From RYN-230 sp963813975 (GTDB lineage Bacteria; Actinomycetota; Actinomycetes; Streptosporangiales; Streptosporangiaceae), in the NCBI GenBank assembly GCA_963813975.1, contig CAWFAP010000001.1:248001-312000 (forward strand): a DNA stretch of 64,000 nt. Direction: 5' to 3'. Made by a program: the position numbers and the translations under genes. The notes under the pieces are model-generated. The model ran no database searches and was not told the DNA's origin. It worked only from the letters and a program-made list of their open reading frames with translations. This document shows positions 35,044 through 44,000 of the stretch, in pieces (the stretch's first letter is position 1; each line of letters starts with the position of its first letter).

Positions 35044-35763
35044 TCACCGGAGCAGAGTGGCTAGCTGCCCGTCAGCCCGGAGGGCGGCAAGATCCGGGTC
35101 ACGGCGGGCGTTTGCCCGTAGGTCCGGGTTGAGCCTGATTGCCTCGGTGAGCGTGGCGGCTGCGCCGGTCGGATCGTTGGCGGCGACCTGCGCGCCGGCC
35201 AGGCTGTAGGCGGCCATGCCGAGCGCCGGGCCGGGCACGCCGAGATACCGCGACGTCGCCAGGGCGTGCGATTGCATCGCAACGGCCCGGCCGGCCCGGC
35301 CGCGGGCGATGTGGTAGTCGCCGAGGTGCCCGGCCGGATGCCAGAACCCGCGTACCACGACCTGCAGCCAAAGCTGGCGCCCGCGCAGCCAGGGGTGGCG
35401 CGAGGCGTCACTGAGATCCTCGCCGGACACCGCGGCCAGCCCGTCGATCAGCTCGCTGGCTGACTGTCTGCTGGCCGCGGTCACCTCAGCCTTGGTCCCG
35501 GCGCAGTAGCGCCGGTAGGCCTCCGGCGACCGGTGGTCGGTCTCGGCGAAATCGGGTGGCGTGCCGCCGCGCAGGACCGCGTGCAGCCGCACTACCTGCT
35601 GCTGCCGGAACTCGGCGTTGTGTGCGACGAGCGGGGCGGCGGCCCAGCGATCCGGGCTGCCCTCCTCACCGGTGGGCGCGCCGGCCAGCAGCATTTCCTC
35701 CTCGGTGGCCGCGAGCCCGATCAGCCCGGTGATCGCGGCGCGCAGCTCGGTGGTATCTGTCAT
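35044..35763 (-). CDS. DinB-like protein with TPR-like tail
   Basis: 239 residues. The front (AAITGLIGLAATEEEMLLAG, then LVAHNAEFRQQQVVRLHAVL) resembles DinB/ClbS-type four-helix bundles. The back (MAAYSLAGAQVAANDPTGAAATLTEAIRLNPDL) looks like one TPR unit. The likely metal-binding histidines are not clear. ATG at 35763 overlaps the preceding methyltransferase stop by four bases, so they are co-translated. Confidence 0.65.
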   Translation of the reverse strand: MTDTTELRAAITGLIGLAATEEEMLLAGAPTGEEGSPDRWAAAPLVAHNAEFRQQQVVRLHAVLRGGTPPDFAETDHRSPEAYRRYCAGTKAEVTAASRQSASELIDGLAAVSGEDLSDASRHPWLRGRQLWLQVVVRGFWHPAGHLGDYHIARGRAGRAVAMQSHALATSRYLGVPGPALGMAAYSLAGAQVAANDPTGAAATLTEAIRLNPDLRANARRDPDLAALRADGQLATLLR

Positions 35764-36341
35764 GACAGGCTCGCCTCCCTGGCGGGCTTGCAGGCGGTAA
35801 ACATCAGCTCGTCGCCTACCGTGATCGTGATAGGGGTGAAGCCGAGGGCGCGGAGCCATACCAGCAACGTTGACGGCTCGGCCGGGTTGTAGGTGTCGTC
35901 ATGGTGGAAGTGGTGCAGGTCGTTGCTGGCCAGGCTGTCGGAGCCGGCCAGCCACCCGCCGGGCCGCAGCACCCGCAGTACCTCGACGAGGATCTGGTGT
36001 TGCGCCGCCGCGGTAGGCACGTGATGCAGCATGGTGAACGAGCCCACGGAGTCGAACGACTCGTCGCCATAAGGCATCTGCGTCGCATCACCGATGTCGA
36101 CGGTGACGTTGCTGTCGGGGTAGCGCGCGGCCAGCCGTGCCGCCGCGGCCTCGTCGGCTTCAAGGGCGGTAAGGTGGGCCACCCGCTCCAGCAGCCAGGC
36201 GGTGGCGGCGCCCGGCCCGGGGCCGATCTCCAGCACGTCATTGCCGAGGCTCACCCCGGCCGTCACGACCGGGAGGATCTGCGCCTGCAGGTCCGCGGCC
36301 CATTCCTGGCTGCCGCACAGTTTCTCATGGTCAGGGTTCAT
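35760..36341 (-). CDS. Class I SAM-dependent methyltransferase
   Basis: About 193 residues. The SAM motif is VLEIGPGPGAATAWLL, then ALEADEAAAARLAARY (acidic end of strand 2), GDATQMPYGDESFDSV (post-II) and LRVLRPGGWLAGSD. The methyl acceptor is unknown. Start ATG 36341 gives MNPDHEKLCGSQEW, an entry seen in related methyltransferases. The start is 55 bases from the divergent AraC-type regulator, which may control it. Confidence 0.87.
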   Translation of the reverse strand: MNPDHEKLCGSQEWAADLQAQILPVVTAGVSLGNDVLEIGPGPGAATAWLLERVAHLTALEADEAAAARLAARYPDSNVTVDIGDATQMPYGDESFDSVGSFTMLHHVPTAAAQHQILVEVLRVLRPGGWLAGSDSLASNDLHHFHHDDTYNPAEPSTLLVWLRALGFTPITITVGDELMFTACKPAREASLS

Positions 36342-36382
36342 GAGGACGACGCTACGGACAGGCTGTGCTGACGCCAACGGCG

Positions 36383-36388
36383 TAGAAT
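36383..36388 (+). promoter_or_regulatory. -10 box of a leaderless promoter (TAGAAT)
   Basis: TAGAAT ends 8 bases before the ATG of the AraC-type gene, with no Shine-Dalgarno sequence between. The 55-base divergent intergenic region must also hold the methyltransferase promoter. Confidence 0.5.
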
Positions 36389-36396
36389 GACGGCTC

Positions 36397-37218
36397 ATGT
36401 CGCAGGACGGACAACTTTGCGACCCGTGGGCGGATAGCGCGGGCTCGGTGATCGTCGCCACGTTCCCGATGGCGACCGGAGTGGTCTTCGACTGGCACAC
36501 CCACGATGATCATCAGCTCGCCTGGGCGGCCAGCGGCGTGCTCACGGTGCGGACCGACTCGGCTGACTGGGTGCTGCCGCCGACGAGGGCACTGTGGATT
36601 CCGGCCGGGCTGAAGCACGAGACGCTGTCGGCCGGAGTGGCCACGATGCGGTCGCTGTATCTCCGGCCGGACCGCGCCTGGGCCCGCTGGACGGGGCCGG
36701 TGCCGGTAACGGTGACCCCGCTGCTCGCCGAGCTCATTGGCTACATGGGCACCGAGTCCCTAGGCGCCGCGCAGCGGGAGCGGGCAGAGGCGCTGCTCTG
36801 CGACCTGCTGGTGCCCGTGGCGATGACCACAATCGACGTGGGCATGCCCAGCGACGAGCGGGCCGCGGCTGTTGCTGCCGCGCTGCTCGCCAACCCGGCT
36901 GACGGGCGGACCTTGGCCCAGTGGGGTAGGAACGTCGGCGCTAGCGGGCGGACCCTCGCGCGCGCGTTCCTGGCTGGGACGGGAATGCCGTTCGGCCAGT
37001 GGCGCCGGCTGGCCCGGCTGCAGGCCGCACTGCCGCAGCTCGCGGCGGGCCAGGCGGTTGGCATGGTCGCCCGGCACGTCGGCTATGAGACGCCCAGCGC
37101 CTTCGTCGCCGCGTTCCGCCGCCAAACCAGCCTCACTCCCGCTGCCTACTTCTCCCACCGCGGGGCCCCGACCGTGATCGATGCGGCGGAGGACAAACCG
37201 TCGAGACATGGAGCGTGA
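36397..37218 (+). CDS. AraC-family regulator with amino-terminal cupin
   Basis: 273 residues. The cupin part includes the histidine cluster FDWHTHDDHQLAWAASG and LWIPAGLKHE. The carboxy part carries the AraC helix-turn-helix pair, with the second motif VGMVARHVGYETPSAFVAAFRRQTSLTPAAYF. The first helix-turn-helix reads RTLAQWGRNVGASGRTLARAF. The effector is probably a small molecule bound by the cupin. It diverges from the methyltransferase and DinB-like pair, its likely targets. Confidence 0.9.
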   Translation: MSQDGQLCDPWADSAGSVIVATFPMATGVVFDWHTHDDHQLAWAASGVLTVRTDSADWVLPPTRALWIPAGLKHETLSAGVATMRSLYLRPDRAWARWTGPVPVTVTPLLAELIGYMGTESLGAAQRERAEALLCDLLVPVAMTTIDVGMPSDERAAAVAAALLANPADGRTLAQWGRNVGASGRTLARAFLAGTGMPFGQWRRLARLQAALPQLAAGQAVGMVARHVGYETPSAFVAAFRRQTSLTPAAYFSHRGAPTVIDAAEDKPSRHGA

Positions 37219-37383
37219 GGGGCAGGTCAAGGACCACAGCCAATAGTCAGGCGGCATCGTCTGCAACCGTCGGCCCAGACGTGCCATGAGTCCGACTTCA
37301 GTAGCCATGCAGGCCACACTTTTCGGCGTTGCACCTCAGCTTCCCTGCAGGCTGGGAGTGTCGGCATACTCCCGCCTGCCGTC

Positions 37384-37530
37384 ATGACCACCACACCAAG
37401 CAAGCCCCCGTTGACGGCACCAGGGGCGGGCAGCCTGCAGCCGATAACCAGCGACGAGCCGTGGGCCGGCATCCTGACCGGGGCGGGCGGCAAGGCGCTC
37501 AGCGCTGGCCACGACCTGATCTACCGCTGA
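37384..37530 (+). pseudogene. Short crotonase-fold fragment
   Basis: A 48-codon frame ending GILTGAGGKALSAGHDLIY, which matches the oxyanion-hole segment of enoyl-CoA hydratases (LTGAGxxFxAGxDL). The rest of the fold is missing on both sides. It sits just before the acyl-CoA dehydrogenase, a natural neighbour for such a gene. Confidence 0.45.
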
Positions 37531-37660
37531 GCAGGCCAGCCGGTGCGTCACGGTGCATCTGGGTCGCCCGCAGTGGTTGGCTGGGAGTGCAGCCGGGCAT
37601 GGAGCACCCACGCCCGCCCGGCTGCGCGCCGTCCCGACCCCGGGTCACCAGGAGCTCGTC

Positions 37661-38800
37661 ATGACCGTGGACCGGATGCTGCCCACCCGTGAGGCTGCTG
37701 ATCTGCTGGACCTGACCCGGCAGCTGGCCGAGCGCGAGCTCGGGCCGCGAGTCGCCGAGGCGGAGGCCACCGAGACCTTCCCGGCCGAAGTCTTCAAGAT
37801 CATCGGTGCGGCAGGCCTGCTGGGCCTGCCGTATCCAGAGTCGCTGGGCGGCGGGGGCCAGCCGTACGAGGTGTACCTCCAGGTGCTAGAGGAGCTGGCC
37901 ATGCGCTGGGCCGCGGTCGCGGTCACGGTCAGTGTGCACGGCCTGTCGTGTTTCCCGCTGGCCACGTTCGGTACCCCCGAGCAGCAGGAGCGGTGGCTGC
38001 CCGACCTGCTCGGCGGCGGCACGCTCGGGGCGTACAGCCTGTCCGAGCCTCAGGCGGGCTCGGACGCCGCCGCGCTGGCCTGCCAGGCGGAGCGGGTCGT
38101 GGACGGCTACATCATCACGGGCACCAAGGCCTGGATCACCGGCGGCGGAAACGCAGATTCGTACACGCTGTTCGCCCGGACCGCCTCCGGCAGTCAGGGG
38201 GTCTCGTGCTTCCTGGTGCCGGCCGGGCTGCCCGGCCTGACGTTCGGCGCGCCGGAGCGGAAGATGGGGCTGCGGGCGGTGCCGACCACCAGCGCCCACT
38301 ACGAAGGCGCGCGGCTGCCCGCGGAGCGGCTGATCGGGGCCGAGGGGCACGGGCTGCGGATCGCGTTCAGCGCGCTGGACTCCGGACGGCTCGGCATCGC
38401 GGCCGTCGCGACCGGCCTGGCCCAGGCCGCCCTGGACTACGCGGTCGGGTACGCGAAGGAACGGCGGACCTTCGGCCAGCGCATCATCGACCACGAGGGC
38501 CTGGCGTTCCTGCTCGCGGACATGGCCGCCGCGGTCGGCTCGGCCCGGGCGACCTACCTGGACGCCGCGCGCCGCCGGGACGCCGGGCGCCCGTACAGCC
38601 AGCAGGCCAGCGTGGCCAAACTGGTCGCGACCGACGCGGCGATGAAGGTGACCACCGACGCCGTCCAGGTCCTCGGCGGCTACGGCTACAGCCAGGAGTT
38701 CCCGGTCGAGCGGTACATGCGCGAGGCCAAGATCATGCAGATCTTCGAGGGCACGAACCAGATCCAGCGCCTGGTCATCAGCCGCCACCTGGCCTCGTGA
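37661..38800 (+). CDS. Acyl-CoA dehydrogenase
   Basis: 379 residues, normal length. The FAD motif AYSLSEPQAGSD is near residue 125, ITGTKAWITGG at about 153, and the catalytic glutamate in IFEGTNQIQR near residue 361. This is the short/branched-chain type that introduces an alpha-beta double bond and passes electrons to ETF. ATG at 37661 has AGGAG 10 bases upstream. It converges with the racemase gene, suggesting branched-chain acyl-CoA catabolism. Confidence 0.92.
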   Translation: MTVDRMLPTREAADLLDLTRQLAERELGPRVAEAEATETFPAEVFKIIGAAGLLGLPYPESLGGGGQPYEVYLQVLEELAMRWAAVAVTVSVHGLSCFPLATFGTPEQQERWLPDLLGGGTLGAYSLSEPQAGSDAAALACQAERVVDGYIITGTKAWITGGGNADSYTLFARTASGSQGVSCFLVPAGLPGLTFGAPERKMGLRAVPTTSAHYEGARLPAERLIGAEGHGLRIAFSALDSGRLGIAAVATGLAQAALDYAVGYAKERRTFGQRIIDHEGLAFLLADMAAAVGSARATYLDAARRRDAGRPYSQQASVAKLVATDAAMKVTTDAVQVLGGYGYSQEFPVERYMREAKIMQIFEGTNQIQRLVISRHLAS

Positions 38801-38809
38801 GCGTGGGGC

Positions 38810-39901
38810 TCAGCCGTCCCAGTCGGCCAGGACGGCCTCGGTGTCGCCGCCTGGTACCGGGGGAGCGGACGGCGTGGCCGGCGGGGTCCGGGAGAACCGC
38901 GGGGCCGGCGCGGCCTGCGGGATCCCGCCCAGCGTGATTACCGTTCCCCGCGCCGTGACGTGCGGGAATTGGGCGGCCTCGCCAAAAGACAGCACCGGGG
39001 TGACACACGCATCGGTCCCCGCGAAGATCTCGGCCCACTCATCGCGGGTGCGGCTGACGATCACCTCGGTGAAGCGGGCCCGCAACCGCGGCCAGCCGGA
39101 GCGGTCCATCTGCTCCGGCAGGTTCTCTCCGGCGATGCCCAGCCCGGCCAGGAACTGGGCGTAGAACTGGGGCTCCAGCGCCCCCACCGCGATCCACTGG
39201 CCGTCGGCGCAGGTATACGTGTCGTAGAACGGGGCGCTCCCGTCGAGCAGGTTGGCCGAGCGATCATCGGTCCAGGCATCAACGCCGCGGAAGGCCCAGA
39301 CCATCTGGGCCAGCACGCTGGCCCCGTCCACCATGGCCGCGTCTACCACCTGCCCGGCGCCGGACCGCTGCCGTTCCCAGAGCCCGGCCAGCACCCCGGT
39401 GACCAGGAACATGGAACCGCCGCCGAAGTCGCCGATCAGGTTGAGGGGCACAGTGGGCCGGTCGCCGGTTCCGATCGCGTGCAGTATGCCGGTGAGCGAG
39501 ATGTAGTTGATGTCGTGCCCGGCCCGCAAGGCCATCGGCCCGTCCTGGCCCCATCCGGTCATCCGCCCGTAGACCAGCGCCGGGTTCACCGCGTGGCACT
39601 CCTGCGGCCCGACCCCCAGTCGCTCGGCCACGCCGGGGCGGTAGCCCTCGAGGAGCACGTCGGCCTTGGCGGCCAGTCGCAGCACCAGTTCACGGCCCGT
39701 GCCGGTCTTCAGGTCAGCGGCCAGCGAGCGGCGGTTGCGCAGCGTGTAGTCGGCCTCCCCCCTGGTCGGATCGAAACCGCCGACCGGCCGCTCCACCCGG
39801 ACCACGTCAGCGCCCAGGTCGCCGAGCACCATGGCCGCGTGCGGCACCGGGCCGATCCCGGCGAGTTCGATCACCCGCAGGCCGGTAAGCGGACCAGGCA
39901 T
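38810..39901 (-). CDS. CaiB/BaiF CoA-transferase family, alpha-methylacyl-CoA racemase-like
   Basis: 363 residues. The entry MPGPLTGLRVIELAGIGPVPHAAMVLGDLGADVVRVE, the segment YGRMTGWGQDGP, and GHDINYISLTG are those of alpha-methylacyl-CoA racemases, which share a His/Asp pair around the latter motif. They interconvert R and S 2-methylacyl-CoA, needed before S-specific dehydrogenation. AAAGGGG lies just upstream of the start. It faces an acyl-CoA dehydrogenase gene, consistent with branched-chain fatty acid or sterol side-chain breakdown. Confidence 0.9.
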   Translation of the reverse strand: MPGPLTGLRVIELAGIGPVPHAAMVLGDLGADVVRVERPVGGFDPTRGEADYTLRNRRSLAADLKTGTGRELVLRLAAKADVLLEGYRPGVAERLGVGPQECHAVNPALVYGRMTGWGQDGPMALRAGHDINYISLTGILHAIGTGDRPTVPLNLIGDFGGGSMFLVTGVLAGLWERQRSGAGQVVDAAMVDGASVLAQMVWAFRGVDAWTDDRSANLLDGSAPFYDTYTCADGQWIAVGALEPQFYAQFLAGLGIAGENLPEQMDRSGWPRLRARFTEVIVSRTRDEWAEIFAGTDACVTPVLSFGEAAQFPHVTARGTVITLGGIPQAAPAPRFSRTPPATPSAPPVPGGDTEAVLADWDG

Positions 39902-40099
39902 GCTTAGCCCCTTTCGGCCAGGCTCGTGCACCACCCGAGGCAGTATGGCATTCCAGGACCCCCCGCCCTGGTCCGGAGGCTGGCCGGGCCGCCGGAAGAG
40001 CAGGCGGGCCGAGCCCCGGATGCCGCTAGGATTCGTGCAGGATGTCCGGGGATATGCCGGCGGACAGCGGTCCGGGCCGACAGCCCGTAGGAGGCAAGG

Positions 40100-41029
40100 C
40101 TGAGCACACGCGGCTCGCTCTGGTCAAGACTGCTCACGGCCGGGCTCGGCATGCTCATGGTTCTGGCCGGGCTCAGCTGCTCGTCCGCATCCGGCCAGCA
40201 GCAGAATGCGGGGCCGCCGTGGAAGCAGGTCTGGACCGATTCCTTCAACGGACCTGCGAACTCGGGCGTCAACCCCAGGTACTGGGAGTACAACACCGGG
40301 CACGGCGTTTTCGGCACCAACGAGGTCGAGACGATGACCCCGTCGAAGTACAACGTGCATCTGGACGGGCACGGGAACCTCGACATCATCGCCCTCGGCC
40401 ACGGCGCCGCCCATGACCCCAAGGTGGCCTGGACGGGGGGCCGGATAGAGACCCGGGCCAACCGGTTGTTCGGCGCGGCCGCCGGCGGCGAGATGATGGT
40501 GACTGCCTCGATCAAGCAGCCGAACGTCAAGCACGGGCTGGGCTACTGGCCCGGCTTCTGGATGCTGGGCCGAACCGCGTGGCCGGGAACGGGGGAGATC
40601 GACATCCTGGAGAATGTCGACGGCTACAGCAAGACTTCCGGGACCCTGCACTGCGGCAACCTCACCCAACGGAACCCGGACGGAACCTTCGGCCCTTGCC
40701 ACGAGACCAACGGCCTGGGCAGTGGCCTGCGCACCTGCGCGGGATGCCAGCGGTCCTTCCACACCTACTCCGTGATCGTCAACCGGCGGCACGCGGGCCA
40801 CGAGCAGATCCGCTGGTACCTCGACGGGCACCAGTTCTACAGCGTGAACGAGACCCGGGTTGGCACGGCGGCCTGGACTGCAGGCGTCGATCACGGCCAC
40901 TCGATCCTGCTCTCCCTGGCCATGGGCGGCGCGTTCCCCGATGCCCAGTGCCGGTGCACCACCCCCACCAGCCAGACCTCGTCACCGGGCACCATGGTCG
41001 TACGCTCCGTGAGCGTCTTCACCAACTGA
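40100..41029 (+). CDS. Secreted GH16-family beta-glucanase
   Basis: A glycoside hydrolase of family 16 with catalytic motif GEIDILENVD (Glu, Asp, Glu at 149, 151 and 154 from the ATG at 40151). Around it are the usual WTGGRIETR, GYWPGFWMLG and RWYLDGHQFY. These enzymes cleave beta-1,3 or mixed glucans. The ATG at 40151 gives only half a signal peptide. A CTG at 40100 lies 5 bases after AGGAGG (40089-40094) and adds a basic region (RGSLWSRLL), completing a secretion signal. I therefore favour the CTG. It faces a polysaccharide synthesis pair. Confidence 0.85.
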   Translation: MSTRGSLWSRLLTAGLGMLMVLAGLSCSSASGQQQNAGPPWKQVWTDSFNGPANSGVNPRYWEYNTGHGVFGTNEVETMTPSKYNVHLDGHGNLDIIALGHGAAHDPKVAWTGGRIETRANRLFGAAAGGEMMVTASIKQPNVKHGLGYWPGFWMLGRTAWPGTGEIDILENVDGYSKTSGTLHCGNLTQRNPDGTFGPCHETNGLGSGLRTCAGCQRSFHTYSVIVNRRHAGHEQIRWYLDGHQFYSVNETRVGTAAWTAGVDHGHSILLSLAMGGAFPDAQCRCTTPTSQTSSPGTMVVRSVSVFTN

Positions 41030-41057
41030 CCCGGCCGGGTCGCGGGCGATTTTCGGG

Positions 41058-44000
41058 TCAGGGGGCGATCGCCCGGACCTTGGTGCCAAGATCCTGGTAC
41101 TTCGGGCTGGCGTGATGGAAGAGGCCGCCGGGCTTGGGTGCGTGTCCCTTAACCCAGATGAAGTAGTCGCCGGGGCCGAACACATCGGTGATGTGGATCT
41201 CGGCGGCCAGGTAGTAGTTCTTGCTGGCCGACAGGGCTTGGGCCAGGACCGCGTCGGCGGCCGCCGTCACTTCGTTGTTGTAGGCCACTACCTGGAAGTG
41301 GCCGTCGTTCACGGCCGCGGTGAAGCCGACCGTGCCGCTCAGGACCACCTGCTTCTTGTTCACGTAGTGGATGTAGAACGTCGAGGTGAACTGGCTCGGC
41401 TGTGCGTCACGGTGGCCGAGCAAGTAGTAGATGGGCACCTCGGGCACCTCGACCAGGTACTTGGCGTGCGGCCGAAGGTAGCTGGAGAAGGCCCGCACGA
41501 ACTGCGTCGAGTTGGGCCACACCTGGTAGAGATGGGTGGTCTGGACCAGGCCGAGTACGAGGGCCAGGCTCCACACCCCGACGGCGATGTGCGGCCGGCG
41601 GAAGTGGTCACCCAGCAGGCGGGCCAGTCCCAGGCCCGCGATGGGCGCCGCAAAGAACAGGCCGAACCCGATGTGCTTCTGGAACGAGATGTCGGTGTGC
41701 AGGTGAGCCTGGTAGGCCGGGGCCAGCAGCGCGGTCCCGCTGAGAAACACCCCCAGGCACAGCCGCCGGAAACGGCCGCCCGCCGGCGCGATGAGCTCTT
41801 CGGGCTCAGTACGAACCCGCCGGACGTAGGCAGCCGTGCCGATCAGCGCCAGCACGAAGATCACGCCACCCCACTCTGCGCTCTCCCGCAGCAGCGTGGC
41901 CACCGGGGTCAGGCCCTGCACGCGGTTCGTGGTCGTGCTTGAGATGGCCGTCATGTACGCCTTGCCCCCGAGGTGCAGCGCCCCGTACAGCAGGCCCGCC
42001 ACCACGACGACAAAAGCAGGCGGGTAGAGCAGGACCCTGCGGCCGCGGAGGGGCCAGCCCGCCACCGCGGGCAGGACGGCGATGGTGGGCACGAACAGCA
42101 GGCCCGCGTACTTCACGCCAACCGCGAGCGCGGCCACCGGTGCGGCGAGCAAAAAGATGGGCCACCGGAATCCCGCTGTGCGGACTACGATCCACGCCGC
42201 GCTGGCCAGCAGGAACAGGCAGGTCGCGTCGTAGGTGGCGAAGTTGCCCAGGAAGATCGCCGACTCGCACACCGAGAAGAGCACCGCCGCGCACAACGCG
42301 ATCCGCTCGTTGAACAGCCGGCGGGTCAGGGAGTACAGCAGGACGGTGACCGACAGCATCTCGGCCAGGCTCAGCATCCGGGCGGCCGTAAGCCCGCCCA
42401 GCCCGTTCAGGAAGCCGGCCATCACGGGGTAGAGGACGGGGGAGCCGGAGAAGTAGGCCGCGTACTGGCCCTGCAGCGGTGTGCCGTGGAGCAGGTGCTG
42501 CAGTTCCATATGACCTGAGTAGATGTACAGCGCCTCGTCCTCGAAGGCCGTGTTGTGCAGCCGCAGCGACAGGACCGCTTGCAGGCACAGGGCACACAGC
42601 AGGACGGCCCGGCTGACCCGGGTGCGGCGCCGGGTCGTGACGTAGTCCCGCTGGGCTTCGGGCTCGGCGTGGGGCCCAGGCTCGGCCGGGAGGAGCGCTG
42701 CTGGTTTGCTGGGGTGCGACCGCCGCGGAACAGAGATCAGGGTGCCGGCCTCCGGTGGGGCCGGGGCCGGCGTGACCGATACCGTGCTCTCCGCACGCGG
42801 CTCCGGCACCGCGATCGTGGTCTCGGTCGCGGACGTGGTGAGGGTGACGCTCGCCGGGGGCTCGTCGATCGAGATCACGTACGGCCGGGCCAGTTCCGTC
42901 CCCGGGGAGGGCGCGGCGGTCCCGGCCCGGTCAGGCTGGGCAGTATCCGCGCTGTCCGAGGTGTCAACGCCGGCCGCCTGGGCGGTGTCGGCCTGGCCAG
43001 GCCGAGCGGATCCGGGCTGGGCCGGTTCCCCGGCCACCGTGGCCGCGATCTCCGCCGCCGTGGCGTCGATGGCGTGCAGCGCGTCCGCGGTCATGGCCTC
43101 GATGGCCGCGATCGCTTTCGCCGTCTTGGCCTCAATAGCTTCGATGGCCTCGACCGTCTCGATGGCTTCGGCGGACCGGGCGTCGAGGCCGACGATCGTC
43201 GTGGCTTCCAGTGCGTCGATGGCTTCGATGGCCTCGACCGTCCTGGCCTCGACGGCATCGGCCGCCCCCATCGTGGTGGGCACCGTCTTCGCCTGGTCCA
43301 TCGCGGCCTGGTCCGCCCTGGCCTGGTCCGTCTTCTCCTTGAAGGCGGCGGCCTGCAGATCGACCAGGCTGAGCCTGATCAGCGCCTCGGCGTCCGGGCG
43401 TTTCGCGGCGGGCTGGCTGCCGCCGTCCGGACCGGTGTCCCCGTCGGCCGGGGATGCAGCGGCCAGGGAGGCGGCGGGGCCGCCGTCGGCCGCGGGCTCG
43501 GGGGCCGTCCCGCCCGGAGTGGCGTTCGTCCCGGCCGAGGTGACGTCCGCCGCGGCCATGCCGCCCTCAGCCTCAGTCGCGGCGCCGGCTGCCGTCGAAG
43601 CTTCGACCTCTGCACCGATCTTGTCTTCTGGGCCGTCCTTGTCTGTTGCGCCTGCCGCGCCTTCTGCTCCGGCTTTGGGCGTGGTTGCGCCGCCGGCCGT
43701 AGTTTCGGTGCCGGCCTCGGCTCGAGTCCCGTCAGTCTCAGTCCCGGCCGGCGCGTCGGTTCCGGCCCTGGCGTCGGCCTCAGCCTCCGCGTTGACCCGG
43801 CCGTCGGCTCGGGTGTCAGTCTCAGCTCCGGTCTGGCCGTCGGCCCTCGTCCCCGGCGCAGCCACGGTCCCAGCCTCGGCCCCTGCGTTGGACCCGGGCC
43901 TCGTCATCACTTCGGTCTGGCCGTCGGTCCGGGGTTCAGTGCTGGCCGGGGCCCCGGCGTTGGTCTCCGGCCTGGTCATCACTTCGGTCTGGCCGTCGGT

